Assembly: GCA_003663535.1 (NCBI GenBank)
Contig: QMUE01000030.1
Coordinates: 1-10,314, forward strand
Direction of reading: 5' to 3'
Length of the DNA stretch: 10,314 nt
DNA from: Thermococci archaeon
GTDB lineage: Archaea > Methanobacteriota_B > Thermococci > Thermococcales > Thermococcaceae
In this document: positions 1-5,062 of the stretch, piece after piece
How the letters are laid out: the number at the start of each line of letters is the position of its first letter
Position numbering within the stretch: position 1 is the first letter of the stretch
Position numbers and translations under genes: made by a program
The notes under the pieces: generated by a model
Databases searched by the model: none
The model's input: the letters and a program-made list of their open reading frames with translations, nothing else
What the model was told of the DNA's origin: nothing

Positions 1-536
1 ATAATGAAGACGTTGCTTTTGCTCTTTATGAAAGATTAGAAAGAAGATCTCTTTTTCCAGAGCTCCTAGGGGCGACCACCCATTATTTAAGGAACTTCAT
101 AAAAGAGACCTTAAAATCTTCAAAGATAGAAGATGAAGAACTCGCGTTTGCAATAAAAAAGATGGTAGATAGTAAAGATGGCATTGGATCAGGCCTTCAC
201 GCAATAGAGCACAATATGATTAAAATAGCCCCGATTTTTACCTATGTGGACAGCAGAGAGCTTGGGGGATACAGTTATGAGAGTTTTCCAGGACCCCTTT
301 TCATTGGAAAACCTATAGTATTCATGTATGATGGAAATGAAGGTGGATTTGGGCTTGCAGAGATACTTTACACGAATGTTGAGACTCTTATGGAGAAGAG
401 CATGGAACACTTAAAGAACTGTAATTGCAGTGATGGTTGCCCGTTGTGTGTTTATTCGCCAAAGTGTGGGACTTTCAATGAGTTTCTTGATAAATGGCAG
501 GCAATGAGAGTGTGGGAAAAGATATTTACCTCGTGA
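1..536 (+). CDS. DEAD/DEAH-box helicase, DUF1998 (MrfA/YprA-like), C-terminal part
   Basis: The frame is open from base 3 to the TGA at 534-536 and runs off the left edge, so only the last 177 residues are present and no start is visible. The piece contains GLHAIEHNMIKIAPI, a segment typical of the DUF1998 domain at the end of YprA/MrfA-like superfamily 2 helicases. A cysteine cluster follows (CNCSDGCPLC, then a Cys six residues on; about bases 421-470), the expected metal site of that domain. The motor domains with Walker A and DExH motifs lie outside the window. Relatives are ATP-dependent DNA helicases, and bacterial MrfA acts in DNA repair; a repair role here is inference from the family. 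The gene is convergent with the minus-strand cluster and ends four bases before a GC-rich hairpin. The final residues (FTS) may have been set by an insertion there. The family call is fairly secure, the role is not. Confidence 0.85.
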   Translation, partial: NEDVAFALYERLERRSLFPELLGATTHYLRNFIKETLKSSKIEDEELAFAIKKMVDSKDGIGSGLHAIEHNMIKIAPIFTYVDSRELGGYSYESFPGPLFIGKPIVFMYDGNEGGFGLAEILYTNVETLMEKSMEHLKNCNCSDGCPLCVYSPKCGTFNEFLDKWQAMRVWEKIFTS

Positions 537-539
537 AAG

Positions 540-559
540 CCTCGCCGTTTACGGCGGGG
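540..559. repeat. GC-rich hairpin resembling an IS605-family right end
   Basis: CCTCGCC (540-546) pairs with GGCGGGG (553-559). G547-C552 extends the stem to eight pairs (one T-G) with a TTTA loop. It lies between the helicase stop (536) and the minus-strand stop (568-566), so it could serve as a shared 3' hairpin. The motif, including the following GGAGGAGGTCA, closely resembles what I remember of the 3' ends of archaeal tnpB genes and IS200/IS605 right ends. I therefore suspect a solo right-end remnant. No transposase coding remains beside it. Confidence 0.55.
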
Positions 560-615
560 AGGAGGTCAGTGGAGGTAGTACTGAATAAGCTTTCTTAATT
601 CTAGGTTCCTATCTA

Positions 616-622
616 TTTTTTT
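616..622 (+). terminator. possible oligo-T terminator of the helicase gene
   Basis: A run of seven T lies about 80 bases after the helicase stop, preceded by other T-rich sequence. Archaeal RNA polymerase terminates at such runs without a hairpin. The run lies within the C-terminal codons of the minus-strand pseudogene (Lys codons), so it may be coincidental. Confidence 0.3.
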
Positions 623-708
623 CCTTAAAAATCGTTTTAATTGTGAATTCTCGGCTAAAAGTCCACTGAGTTCAATGGCGAGAAGTTTATCTCCCAGTTG
701 CTTGCAAG

Positions 709-725
709 ACCCCTTCCGTAAGGGT
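709..725. repeat. left-end hairpin of the inserted element
   Basis: CCCTT (711-715) pairs with AAGGG (720-724) around the loop CCGT. A709-T725 can extend it if C710 bulges out. An alternative fold pairs CCTTCC (712-717) with GGAAGG (731-736). Position just inside the left boundary fits the TnpA-recognised hairpin of IS200/IS605 elements. Confidence 0.5.
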
Positions 726-730
726 GGTGG

Positions 731-744
731 GGAAGGTTTAAATA
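731..744 (+). promoter_or_regulatory. BRE/TATA promoter of the element's RNA
   Basis: GGAAGG (731-736) followed by TTTAAATA (737-744) matches the thermococcal purine-rich BRE plus TATA layout. Transcription would begin about 25 bases on, near 766-770, just before the GC-rich structured stretch. This puts transcription on the plus strand, antisense to the interrupted gene. Confidence 0.6.
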
Positions 745-874
745 CTCTAAAGTTGTGTGGTATAATAACCTCGTAACAGCCGAATGGTTGGACGGCCTGC
801 TAGGGCTGGTGTGCAAAGTAGCCGGCGATTCTCCCGTTAGGGGGATAGCCGGTAGTGGCCGTGTGAACCGGCCG

Positions 875-903
875 GTGAGAGTGAAGCAATGATGAACTCT
901 CAC
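875..903 (+). other. kink-loop-like hairpin (possible L7Ae site)
   Basis: An eight-pair stem, GTGAGAGT with ACTCTCAC, closes on a 13-base loop that starts GA and ends GA (883-884 and 894-895). Stacked on the stem these give tandem G-A/A-G sheared pairs, the core of a K-loop. The loop also contains TGATGA, which resembles a C box. Confidence 0.6.
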
Positions 904-907
904 AAAA

Positions 908-927
908 CCCCGCCCTGACGGACGGGG
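908..927. repeat. right-end hairpin of the inserted element
   Basis: CCCCGCCC (908-915) pairs with GGACGGGG (920-927) around TGAC. Seven of eight positions pair on the plus strand (C913/A922 is a mismatch, a G-U pair on the minus strand). It lies eight bases before the right boundary, as expected for an IS605-family right end. It would also be the 3'-terminal scaffold hairpin of an omega RNA. Confidence 0.65.
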
Positions 928-1183
928 TAGTTCACTGTCCTCACTAACTCCATATGCTTTGTATCTTAATGGGGCCCATTCTTTTTCCAAGATCCCTACT
1001 TTCTTTTTAAGTTCTTCAACACTATTTTCAAGAGCTTTCAAATCACCTTTGGGTTCTTTGAAGTTCTCTGATATTGCTATTTCTAAGATCTTTTCTTTAG
1101 TAACCCTGTAGTGTTCACTGAGCTTCACTATCTTTTCTACGAGTTCTTGTGGAATCTCCACTTCTATTTTTCCAAAGCCCTTT

Positions 1184-1510
1184 TTAGGTTTTATTACTAA
1201 TTTCACGCTTTTTCTCCTCCAATTCCTTTTTGAGCTCTTCATTCTCTTCTCTTAGCTTTTCTCTAAGTGTGAGCATAAGTTCCTTATCTTCTGTGGCTTT
1301 TTGATAGAAGACTTTTAATTCTTCTAACTCTCCCTCAATTTCTTTTAATTTTTCTTCAAGTTTTTTCTTTTTTTCAAGAAGGAATACTTCTCTATCGGCC
1401 TGTAGGGTTTTTTCGACTTTGAGAAGATTGTTCTCTATCAACTTTATGACATCTGTGTTTTTCAACGCTTTGAATATTTCTCTTTCAATCTTTATTTCAA
1501 TTTTTTCCAC
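1184..1510 (-). CDS. coiled-coil protein of unknown function
   Basis: This is a 108-residue, highly charged protein. Residues about 25-105 are almost continuous Lys/Glu/Leu heptads (LEEKLKEIEGELEELK, then EENEELKKELEEKK), so it should be a long helical coiled coil with no membrane segment or catalytic motif. The start is GTG 1510, with GGTGA about six bases upstream inside the end of the preceding glycosylase gene; the two genes overlap by 14 bases. It in turn overlaps the next gene by 23 bases. Such overlaps imply translation from one message. I do not recognise a named family. A partner or oligomerisation role for the neighbouring split gene, which also has a helical middle, is possible but only inferred. 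Confidence 0.85.
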   Translation of the reverse strand: MEKIEIKIEREIFKALKNTDVIKLIENNLLKVEKTLQADREVFLLEKKKKLEEKLKEIEGELEELKVFYQKATEDKELMLTLREKLREENEELKKELEEKKREISNKT

Positions 1511-2336
1511 GTTTTTTCACCGTTTCCGTTTTTCTATCATAGCAAAGGATATAAAATGCCAATAATGACTTCCACTTTCCATAGGGCTCAATAATTTCCC
1601 GTACATCCTTTTCTTTTACTTCTTTGGGATTTTTTCCAAATATTTTGGCTATTCCCCTTTTCATGCCCAAGTCGCCAGCAGGGTAAACGTTTTTTCCAAG
1701 GCCATAGGCCAGAAATAGTTCCGCGCTCCATCTCCCGATTCCCTTAAATTTAGTTAAATACTTTATGGCCTCTTTTTCATCAAGCTCTTCGAGATCCAAA
1801 TTTAGGTTCCCTTCTAGGTATTCTCTAGTTAAATGTCTTATATACCCTGCTCTATATCCAAGTTTTGTTTCTCTCAATTTTTCTTCACTTAGATTCAAAA
1901 TGTTCTGGGGGTTTGGAAAGATATAGAGGTTTTCTAGCTTTTTTCCAGCAAGTTTCACTAGGTTTCTAATGGTCCGCATTGCAAATTCAAAGCTCACCTG
2001 TTGCTGGGCTATGGTTTCAACTAGTGCTTGATATTTATCCGGGGCTTTGGGGATTGTTAGGCCGTAAAATTCTCTGATCAAAAAGGCAAATTTTGAGTCT
2101 TCTATTTCTGAATAAAACTTCTCTAAGTCAGTGTTAAGGCCTAAAACAAATTCGAGCTTCTTTTTAGCTTCTTTTTGTTGTTTTCGGGAGAAATAGTCTG
2201 GGAAATAGAAATTTTCCCCATCAAAACCTATTATACTGCCACCTAGGGCGTGTCTAAATACTCCATTTTTAAATTCCCAAGTGCCATTTTTTATCATTTC
2301 GTGAGTTATTTTGTTAAGGTCTATTACTTTAACCAT
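1497..2336 (-). CDS. AlkA-type DNA-3-methyladenine glycosylase (HhH-GPD family)
   Basis: This 279-residue protein removes damaged bases, probably alkylated purines, from DNA as the first step of base excision repair. The C-terminal two thirds carry the HhH-GPD signature: TIAQQQVSFEFA (about 109-120), the entry helix typical of AlkA; the helix-hairpin-helix KFKGIGRWSAE (about 196-206) that grips DNA; and YPAGDLGMKRG (218-228), in which Asp222 is the expected catalytic aspartate. The N-terminal about 90 residues fit the AlkA/OGG1 beta domain. There is no four-cysteine iron-sulfur cluster after the domain, which argues against the Nth/MutY branch. The pocket is not diagnostic, so an 8-oxoguanine specificity cannot be excluded. 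ATG 2336 overlaps the upstream gene's stop by 13 bases and has no strong ribosome site, so translation is probably coupled. Confidence 0.9.
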   Translation of the reverse strand: MVKVIDLNKITHEMIKNGTWEFKNGVFRHALGGSIIGFDGENFYFPDYFSRKQQKEAKKKLEFVLGLNTDLEKFYSEIEDSKFAFLIREFYGLTIPKAPDKYQALVETIAQQQVSFEFAMRTIRNLVKLAGKKLENLYIFPNPQNILNLSEEKLRETKLGYRAGYIRHLTREYLEGNLNLDLEELDEKEAIKYLTKFKGIGRWSAELFLAYGLGKNVYPAGDLGMKRGIAKIFGKNPKEVKEKDVREIIEPYGKWKSLLAFYILCYDRKTETVKKRGKN

Positions 2337-2611
2337 CGATCAAGCTTAATGGGATTGTCCTTTATATCTTTTAGTGTTGATACATACAACCTTTTTCCAT
2401 CGATGGATCGGTGCATTTCCAGTTCACCAGCTTCTTCTAAGAAACGCATGATTTCTTTAACATCTTTTTCTTTTATTCCGAAGTTTTCTTCCAGAAATTT
2501 CCAAAAGGGGCCACTATGGGAAAACTTAGCAATCTCCCTAATCAGCTTCCATGCAACTTTAACTCTCTCATCACCTTTTGTGATTTTGAACCTTTTTATC
2601 TCTTTTTTCAT
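2324..2611 (-). CDS. small winged-helix-like protein, function unknown
   Basis: This is the first gene of the minus-strand operon. From ATG 2611 it encodes 95 residues. The frame is open back to TTG 2659 (111 residues), and the start is not settled: ATG 2611 has GGGAG only two bases away, while TTG 2659 lies very near the predicted transcript start. The middle (WKLIREIAKFSHSGPFWKFL) is helical. It is followed by KEIMRFLEEAGELEM, then a short hydrophilic turn and LYVS, the order of recognition helix and beta wing in winged-helix proteins. No catalytic residues or cysteines are seen. The tail overlaps the glycosylase start by 13 bases, so it is made together with that enzyme. A DNA-binding or regulatory role is inference from shape only. 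Confidence 0.7.
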   Translation of the reverse strand: MKKEIKRFKITKGDERVKVAWKLIREIAKFSHSGPFWKFLEENFGIKEKDVKEIMRFLEEAGELEMHRSIDGKRLYVSTLKDIKDNPIKLDRWLK

Positions 2612-2660
2612 GGCTCCCTGAATGGTTATGTTTTGGATTCTTATTAACTTTTCTTGCAAG

Positions 2661-2700
2661 GGAAAACTTAATTAGGGTTAGGAACTATATTTATACAGGG
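2661..2700. promoter_or_regulatory. divergent promoter region between the repair operon and nfeD
   Basis: On the minus strand TATAAATA (2695-2688) would start transcription near 2666. On the plus strand GGAAAA followed by CTTAATTA (about 2667-2674) fits a BRE/TATA giving a start near 2695 and a short leader carrying GGGTGGT before ATG 2709. The two promoters interleave, so they may compete. Assignments are by motif and spacing only. Confidence 0.5.
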
Positions 2701-2708
2701 TGGTAGTC

Positions 2709-4055
2709 ATGAGAAAAATTCTCATTGCAGCATTTCTTTTCATCTTTCTAACTCCTGCCTTAGCCCAAGCCAGTGTAGTGTATGTAGCTCAAATAAAAGG
2801 TGAGATAACCCCTTATACTTATGATCAGTTTGATAGATATATTTCTGAGGCAGAGAGAGCAAATGCAAATGCCATCATAATCCTTCTTGACACTCCTGGA
2901 GGTAGAGCAGATGCAATGCAAAATATTATAGAGAGAATAAAATCGGCTGAAGTGCCAGTTATAACCTATGTTTATCCTCCAGGAGGAATGGCGGCTTCTG
3001 CAGGTACTTATATTGCCCTAGGCTCTCATTTAATAGCTATGGCACCTGGGACAAGTATTGGTGCGTGCAGACCTATTCTAGGTTATTCCCAAAATGGAAG
3101 TATTATAGAAGCTCCTCCAAAAGTCGTTAATTTTTATGTATCATACATAAAGAGCCTCGCAAAGGCCAGTGGAAGAAATGAGACTATGGTGGAGAAGTTT
3201 ATAACTGAGGATCTGGCAATAGATCCGGAGGAAGCATTGAACTCTGGTGTAATCGAGGTTATTGCAAATGACGTGAACGATCTTCTGGAAAAAGCACATG
3301 GGATGAAAACAAAAGTGCCAGTAAGAGGAGAATATGTGGCTTTGGATCTAAAAGATGCTGAAATCAGGTATCTAGAACCAAGCTTAAAAGACAGAGTGAT
3401 ACCATATTTAACTGACCCGGCAGTTGCATATGTTCTCCTCACACTGGGTATATGGGCTCTTGTTCTGGGATTCTTGAGTCCAGGTTGGCATGTCCCGGAG
3501 ACTGTAGGAGCAATAATGATAGTTCTTGCCATAATAGGGCTTGGATACTTTGGTTATAGAAGTGCAGGATTGCTTTTGATTGTATTGGCAGTAATCTTCT
3601 TTATAGCAGAAGCCCTCACACCTACATTTGGGCTATTCACGGTTGCTGGCTTCATAACATTTGTCTTAGGAAGTATAATGCTATTTGGTGGAGGTGGTGA
3701 AGTGGACTATTTAGTTTCACGGGAGGTCTATTCCCAAATTAGACTAATAATTATAACAATAGGGGCACTGCTTGCTCTGTTCTTCGCTTTTGGAATGGCT
3801 GCTGTAATAAGGGCACGCAGAAGAAAAGCCCAAACAGGAAAAGAGGAGATGATCGGACTCATTGGAGAAGTAGTTGAACCACTGAGTCCAGAAGGCATGA
3901 TTAGGGCCAGAGGAGAGTTATGGAGAGCAAGGAGTAAGGATGGAAAATCCATAGGAATTGGTGAAAAAGTGCGGATTGTTGGAATGGAAGGACTTAAACT
4001 TATTGTTGTTAGGGAAAAAGAAAAATACCCTGAAGAAGAAAGTAGGATGAGGTGA
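2709..4055 (+). CDS. nfeD: NfeD-type membrane-bound serine protease (ClpP class), stomatin-specific
   Basis: This 448-residue membrane protease cuts the C-terminal hydrophobic region of its partner stomatin. A signal peptide (about 1-22) is followed by a ClpP/SppA-like Ser-Lys protease domain: DTPGGRADAM (61-70), GGMAASAGTY (92-101) with nucleophile Ser97, and Lys138 as the general base in IEAPPKVV. The start is ATG 2709 rather than in-frame GTG 2700. That choice puts Ser97 and Lys138 at exactly the numbers of P. horikoshii PH1510, and GGTGGT sits upstream. About five membrane segments follow (roughly 240-258, 266-284, 286-302, 308-327, 345-367). A C-terminal OB-fold-like NfeD domain lies at about 380-435 (LIGEVVEPLSPEG...GEKVRIVGMEG). 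The active site is expected on the outer face of the membrane. It overlaps the next gene's possible GTG start and is clearly co-transcribed with stomatin. Confidence 0.95.
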   Translation: MRKILIAAFLFIFLTPALAQASVVYVAQIKGEITPYTYDQFDRYISEAERANANAIIILLDTPGGRADAMQNIIERIKSAEVPVITYVYPPGGMAASAGTYIALGSHLIAMAPGTSIGACRPILGYSQNGSIIEAPPKVVNFYVSYIKSLAKASGRNETMVEKFITEDLAIDPEEALNSGVIEVIANDVNDLLEKAHGMKTKVPVRGEYVALDLKDAEIRYLEPSLKDRVIPYLTDPAVAYVLLTLGIWALVLGFLSPGWHVPETVGAIMIVLAIIGLGYFGYRSAGLLLIVLAVIFFIAEALTPTFGLFTVAGFITFVLGSIMLFGGGGEVDYLVSREVYSQIRLIIITIGALLALFFAFGMAAVIRARRRKAQTGKEEMIGLIGEVVEPLSPEGMIRARGELWRARSKDGKSIGIGEKVRIVGMEGLKLIVVREKEKYPEEESRMR

Positions 4056-4060
4056 AGGAA

Positions 4061-4858
4061 ATGGTCTTTGAATGGATTATTTATATAGTAATTTTGGTTT
4101 TTGTGCTAGGGTTTTTGGCATCGGCCATAAAAATAGTGAAGGAATATGAAAGAGCAGTAATCTTTAGACTTGGTAGGGTTGTGGGAGCAAGAGGTCCTGG
4201 ATTGTTCTTCATAATCCCTATTTTCGAAAAGGCAATAATAATTGATCTAAGAACCCAAGTTTTGGACGTTCCAGTGCAGGAAACAATTACAAAAGACAAC
4301 GTACCTGTAAGAGTCAACGCTGTTGTTTACTTTAGGGTTGTTGATCCAGTAAAAGCGGTGACTCAAGTCAAGAACTTCATCATGGCAACTTCTCAGATGT
4401 CACAGACGACTTTGAGAAGTGTTATAGGTCAGGCACATTTGGATGAGCTCCTTAGTGAAAGAGAAAAACTTAATCGGGAGTTGCAGAGGATAATAGACGA
4501 AGCAACGGATCCTTGGGGAATAAAAGTTACAGCAGTAGAGATTAAGGACGTTGAACTACCAGCTGGAATGCAAAGGGCAATGGCAAGACAAGCAGAAGCA
4601 GAGAGAGAAAGGAGAGCTAGAATTACACTTGCGGAGGCAGAAAGACAGGCCGCTGAGAAACTTAGAGAGGCCGCTGAGATTATATCTGAACACCCAATGG
4701 CATTACAGCTTAGAACTCTCCAAACAATAAGCGATGTGGCAGGAGATAAGAGCAATGTCATAGTCCTGACACTTCCAATGGAAATGCTAAAATTGTTCAG
4801 AAGTTTGTCTGACACTGCTATAGCCTTTAAAAAGAAGGCAGAAGAGGAAGAGAAGTAA
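4061..4858 (+). CDS. stomatin / SPFH (prohibitin) domain membrane protein
   Basis: This 265-residue membrane-anchored scaffold has an N-terminal hydrophobic anchor (about 5-23). The SPFH/Band 7 domain follows (YERAVIFRLGRVVGARGPGL from residue 29, VPVQETITKDNVPV at about 70-84). Next comes an Ala/Glu-rich coiled coil (about 175-205: RQAEAERERRARI, AEAERQAAEK) and a hydrophobic C-terminal stretch. That stretch contains NVIVLTLPME (232-241), which differs at one residue from the peptide NVIVLMLPME of P. horikoshii PH1511 known to be bound and cut by PH1510. This strongly supports the pairing with the protease gene just upstream. ATG 4061 is preferred over in-frame GTG 4052 because GGTGA (4051-4055, including the upstream stop) lies five bases before it. 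Stomatins oligomerise in membrane microdomains. Confidence 0.95.
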   Translation: MVFEWIIYIVILVFVLGFLASAIKIVKEYERAVIFRLGRVVGARGPGLFFIIPIFEKAIIIDLRTQVLDVPVQETITKDNVPVRVNAVVYFRVVDPVKAVTQVKNFIMATSQMSQTTLRSVIGQAHLDELLSEREKLNRELQRIIDEATDPWGIKVTAVEIKDVELPAGMQRAMARQAEAERERRARITLAEAERQAAEKLREAAEIISEHPMALQLRTLQTISDVAGDKSNVIVLTLPMEMLKLFRSLSDTAIAFKKKAEEEEK

Positions 4859-4865
4859 TCTAACC

Positions 4866-4903
4866 TTTTATTTTTGAGTTTCCTTTTTGATATTTTTCTT
4901 TAT
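4866..4903 (+). terminator. T-rich terminator after the NfeD-stomatin operon
   Basis: Several oligo-T runs (TTTTATTTTT, CCTTTTTG, ATTTTTCTTT) follow the stomatin stop within 45 bases with no intervening gene. Repeated T tracts are the usual archaeal intrinsic termination signal. Confidence 0.6.
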
Positions 4904-4904
4904 T

Positions 4905-4930
4905 AACCCTCGCTATCCACGGTGAGGGTT
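4905..4930. repeat. GC-richer inverted repeat in the stomatin-minD gap
   Basis: AACCCTC (4905-4911) is perfectly complementary to GAGGGTT (4924-4930) across a 12-base loop. The rest of the 204-base gap (4859-5062) is AT-rich, so this stands out. It lies downstream of the stomatin T tracts and upstream of the promoter of the next gene. It could be a transcript-end hairpin or an operator; the sequence does not decide. Confidence 0.5.
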
Positions 4931-4965
4931 CAGTTTCTTAAAGTGGCTGGGGTCAACACAAATAT

Positions 4966-4983
4966 TGAGTTAAATATAAAAGA
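4966..4983 (+). promoter_or_regulatory. probable promoter of the MinD-like operon
   Basis: TTAAATATAAAAG (from 4970) is a good TATA candidate. It predicts a transcript start near 5000 and an untranslated leader of about 60 bases before GTG 5063. No conserved riboswitch fold is recognised in that leader. Confidence 0.5.
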
Positions 4984-5062
4984 TTAGACATCAAAGATAT
5001 AACAGTTGCATTACTTATAGTTTTCAGACATTGTTGTCAAAAATTCAAATGGAGGGACAGAA

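Larger units (their letters stand above)
768..930 (+). ncRNA. structured GC-rich RNA, HgcC-like / candidate orphan omega RNA
   Basis: This stretch is strikingly GC-rich in an AT-rich window and folds well. CAGCC (777-781) can pair with GGCTG (804-808). CCGGC (822-826) pairs with GCCGG (848-852) and encloses TCTCCC/GGGGGA (830-835/840-845) with loop GTTA. GGCCG (857-861) pairs with CGGCC (869-873). GTGAGAGT (875-882) pairs with ACTCTCAC (896-903). A final hairpin spans 908-927. The fourth stem is capped by opposed GA dinucleotides (883-884, 894-895) that would form tandem sheared G-A pairs, a kink-turn/kink-loop signature bound by L7Ae in archaea. No plausible coding frame covers it. GC-rich RNAs in Pyrococcus (the Hgc families) and P. 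abyssi RNAs related to orphan OrfB elements are the closest things I know; HgcC is my best match, from memory only. Exact ends are estimated from the TATA box and the right-end hairpin. Confidence 0.65.
691..935 (+). mobile_element. non-autonomous IS200/IS605-like element (MITE/PATE type)
   Basis: The boundaries come from the host gene: cutting out 691-935 restores its reading frame exactly, with no target duplication. The left flank ends in TTTAT (686-690) and the element ends in TTCAC (931-935). This mirrors IS608 (TTAC left, TCAA right) and ISDra2 (TTGAT left, TTGAC right), which insert 3' of a T-rich tetra- or pentanucleotide. There is a hairpin inside each end: CCCTT/AAGGG at 711-724, about 20 bases from the left cut, and 908-927, eight bases from the right cut. 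Both spacings suit TnpA recognition in plus-strand orientation. No tnpA or tnpB is present, so movement would need enzymes in trans. The interior is a promoter and a structured RNA. Family assignment is by architecture, not by sequence search. Confidence 0.75.
566..1206 (-). pseudogene. small conserved protein gene split by a 245-bp insertion
   Basis: The gene begins at GTG 1206, chosen because GGAGG (1220-1216) lies nine bases upstream. The frame also extends to ATG 1242 without a comparable site. The first 90 residues (KLVIKPKKGFGKIEVEIPQE..., ending GVSED at 937) are intact. There the frame enters foreign sequence and stops at 655. Removing bases 691-935 joins D-N-K-L across the cut and continues to TGA 568-566, giving a 131-residue protein. 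The tail is basic and helical (LLAENSQLKRFLRKK, ending IQYYLH). The N-terminal part looks like a beta strand followed by helices (LVEKIVKLSEHYRVTKEKI), perhaps a ribbon-helix-helix or similar fold; this is a guess. A short coiled coil follows at about residues 53-75. It overlaps the upstream coiled-coil gene by 23 bases and is the last gene of a four-gene operon. Function unknown. As it stands it would make a 90-residue truncated protein with 93 foreign residues. Confidence 0.85.

Noticed and set aside
875..904. H/ACA guide RNA, from the ACA at 902-904 after a hairpin
   Set aside because: The stem 875-903 is continuous and has no internal pseudouridylation pocket, and the ACA overlaps the stem rather than following it.
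889..918. Box C/D sRNA: ATGATGA at 889-895 followed by CTGA at 915-918
   Set aside because: There are no internal C'/D' boxes and no terminal stem, and the CTGA lies at the right-end hairpin loop. The TGATGA is better explained as part of the kink-loop of the 875-903 hairpin.
770..930. tRNA or rRNA fragment, suggested by the high GC content
   Set aside because: No anticodon or T-arm consensus, no CCA-compatible acceptor stem, and no recognisable rRNA segment. The stems fit a transposon-associated RNA better.
686..940. Target-site duplication flanking the inserted element
   Set aside because: No direct repeat is present at the two edges (TTTAT on the left, TGTCC on the right). This agrees with an IS200/IS605 mechanism and not with a DDE transposase.
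655..1242. An intact 195-residue protein gene on the minus strand
   Set aside because: Its second half is the antisense of an inserted RNA element. Excision of 691-935 restores a different, continuous C-terminus, so this is a disrupted gene. The start at 1242 also lacks the GGAGG that serves GTG 1206.
2250..2621. Plus-strand open frame opposite the glycosylase and winged-helix genes
   Set aside because: The Ser/Phe-rich translation, characteristic of the antisense of Lys/Glu-rich coding sequence, has no homology cue, and its strand lacks a ribosome site.
4985..5062. Riboswitch in the leader of the MinD-like gene
   Set aside because: The leader is short and AT-rich with no stable multi-stem fold that I can find.
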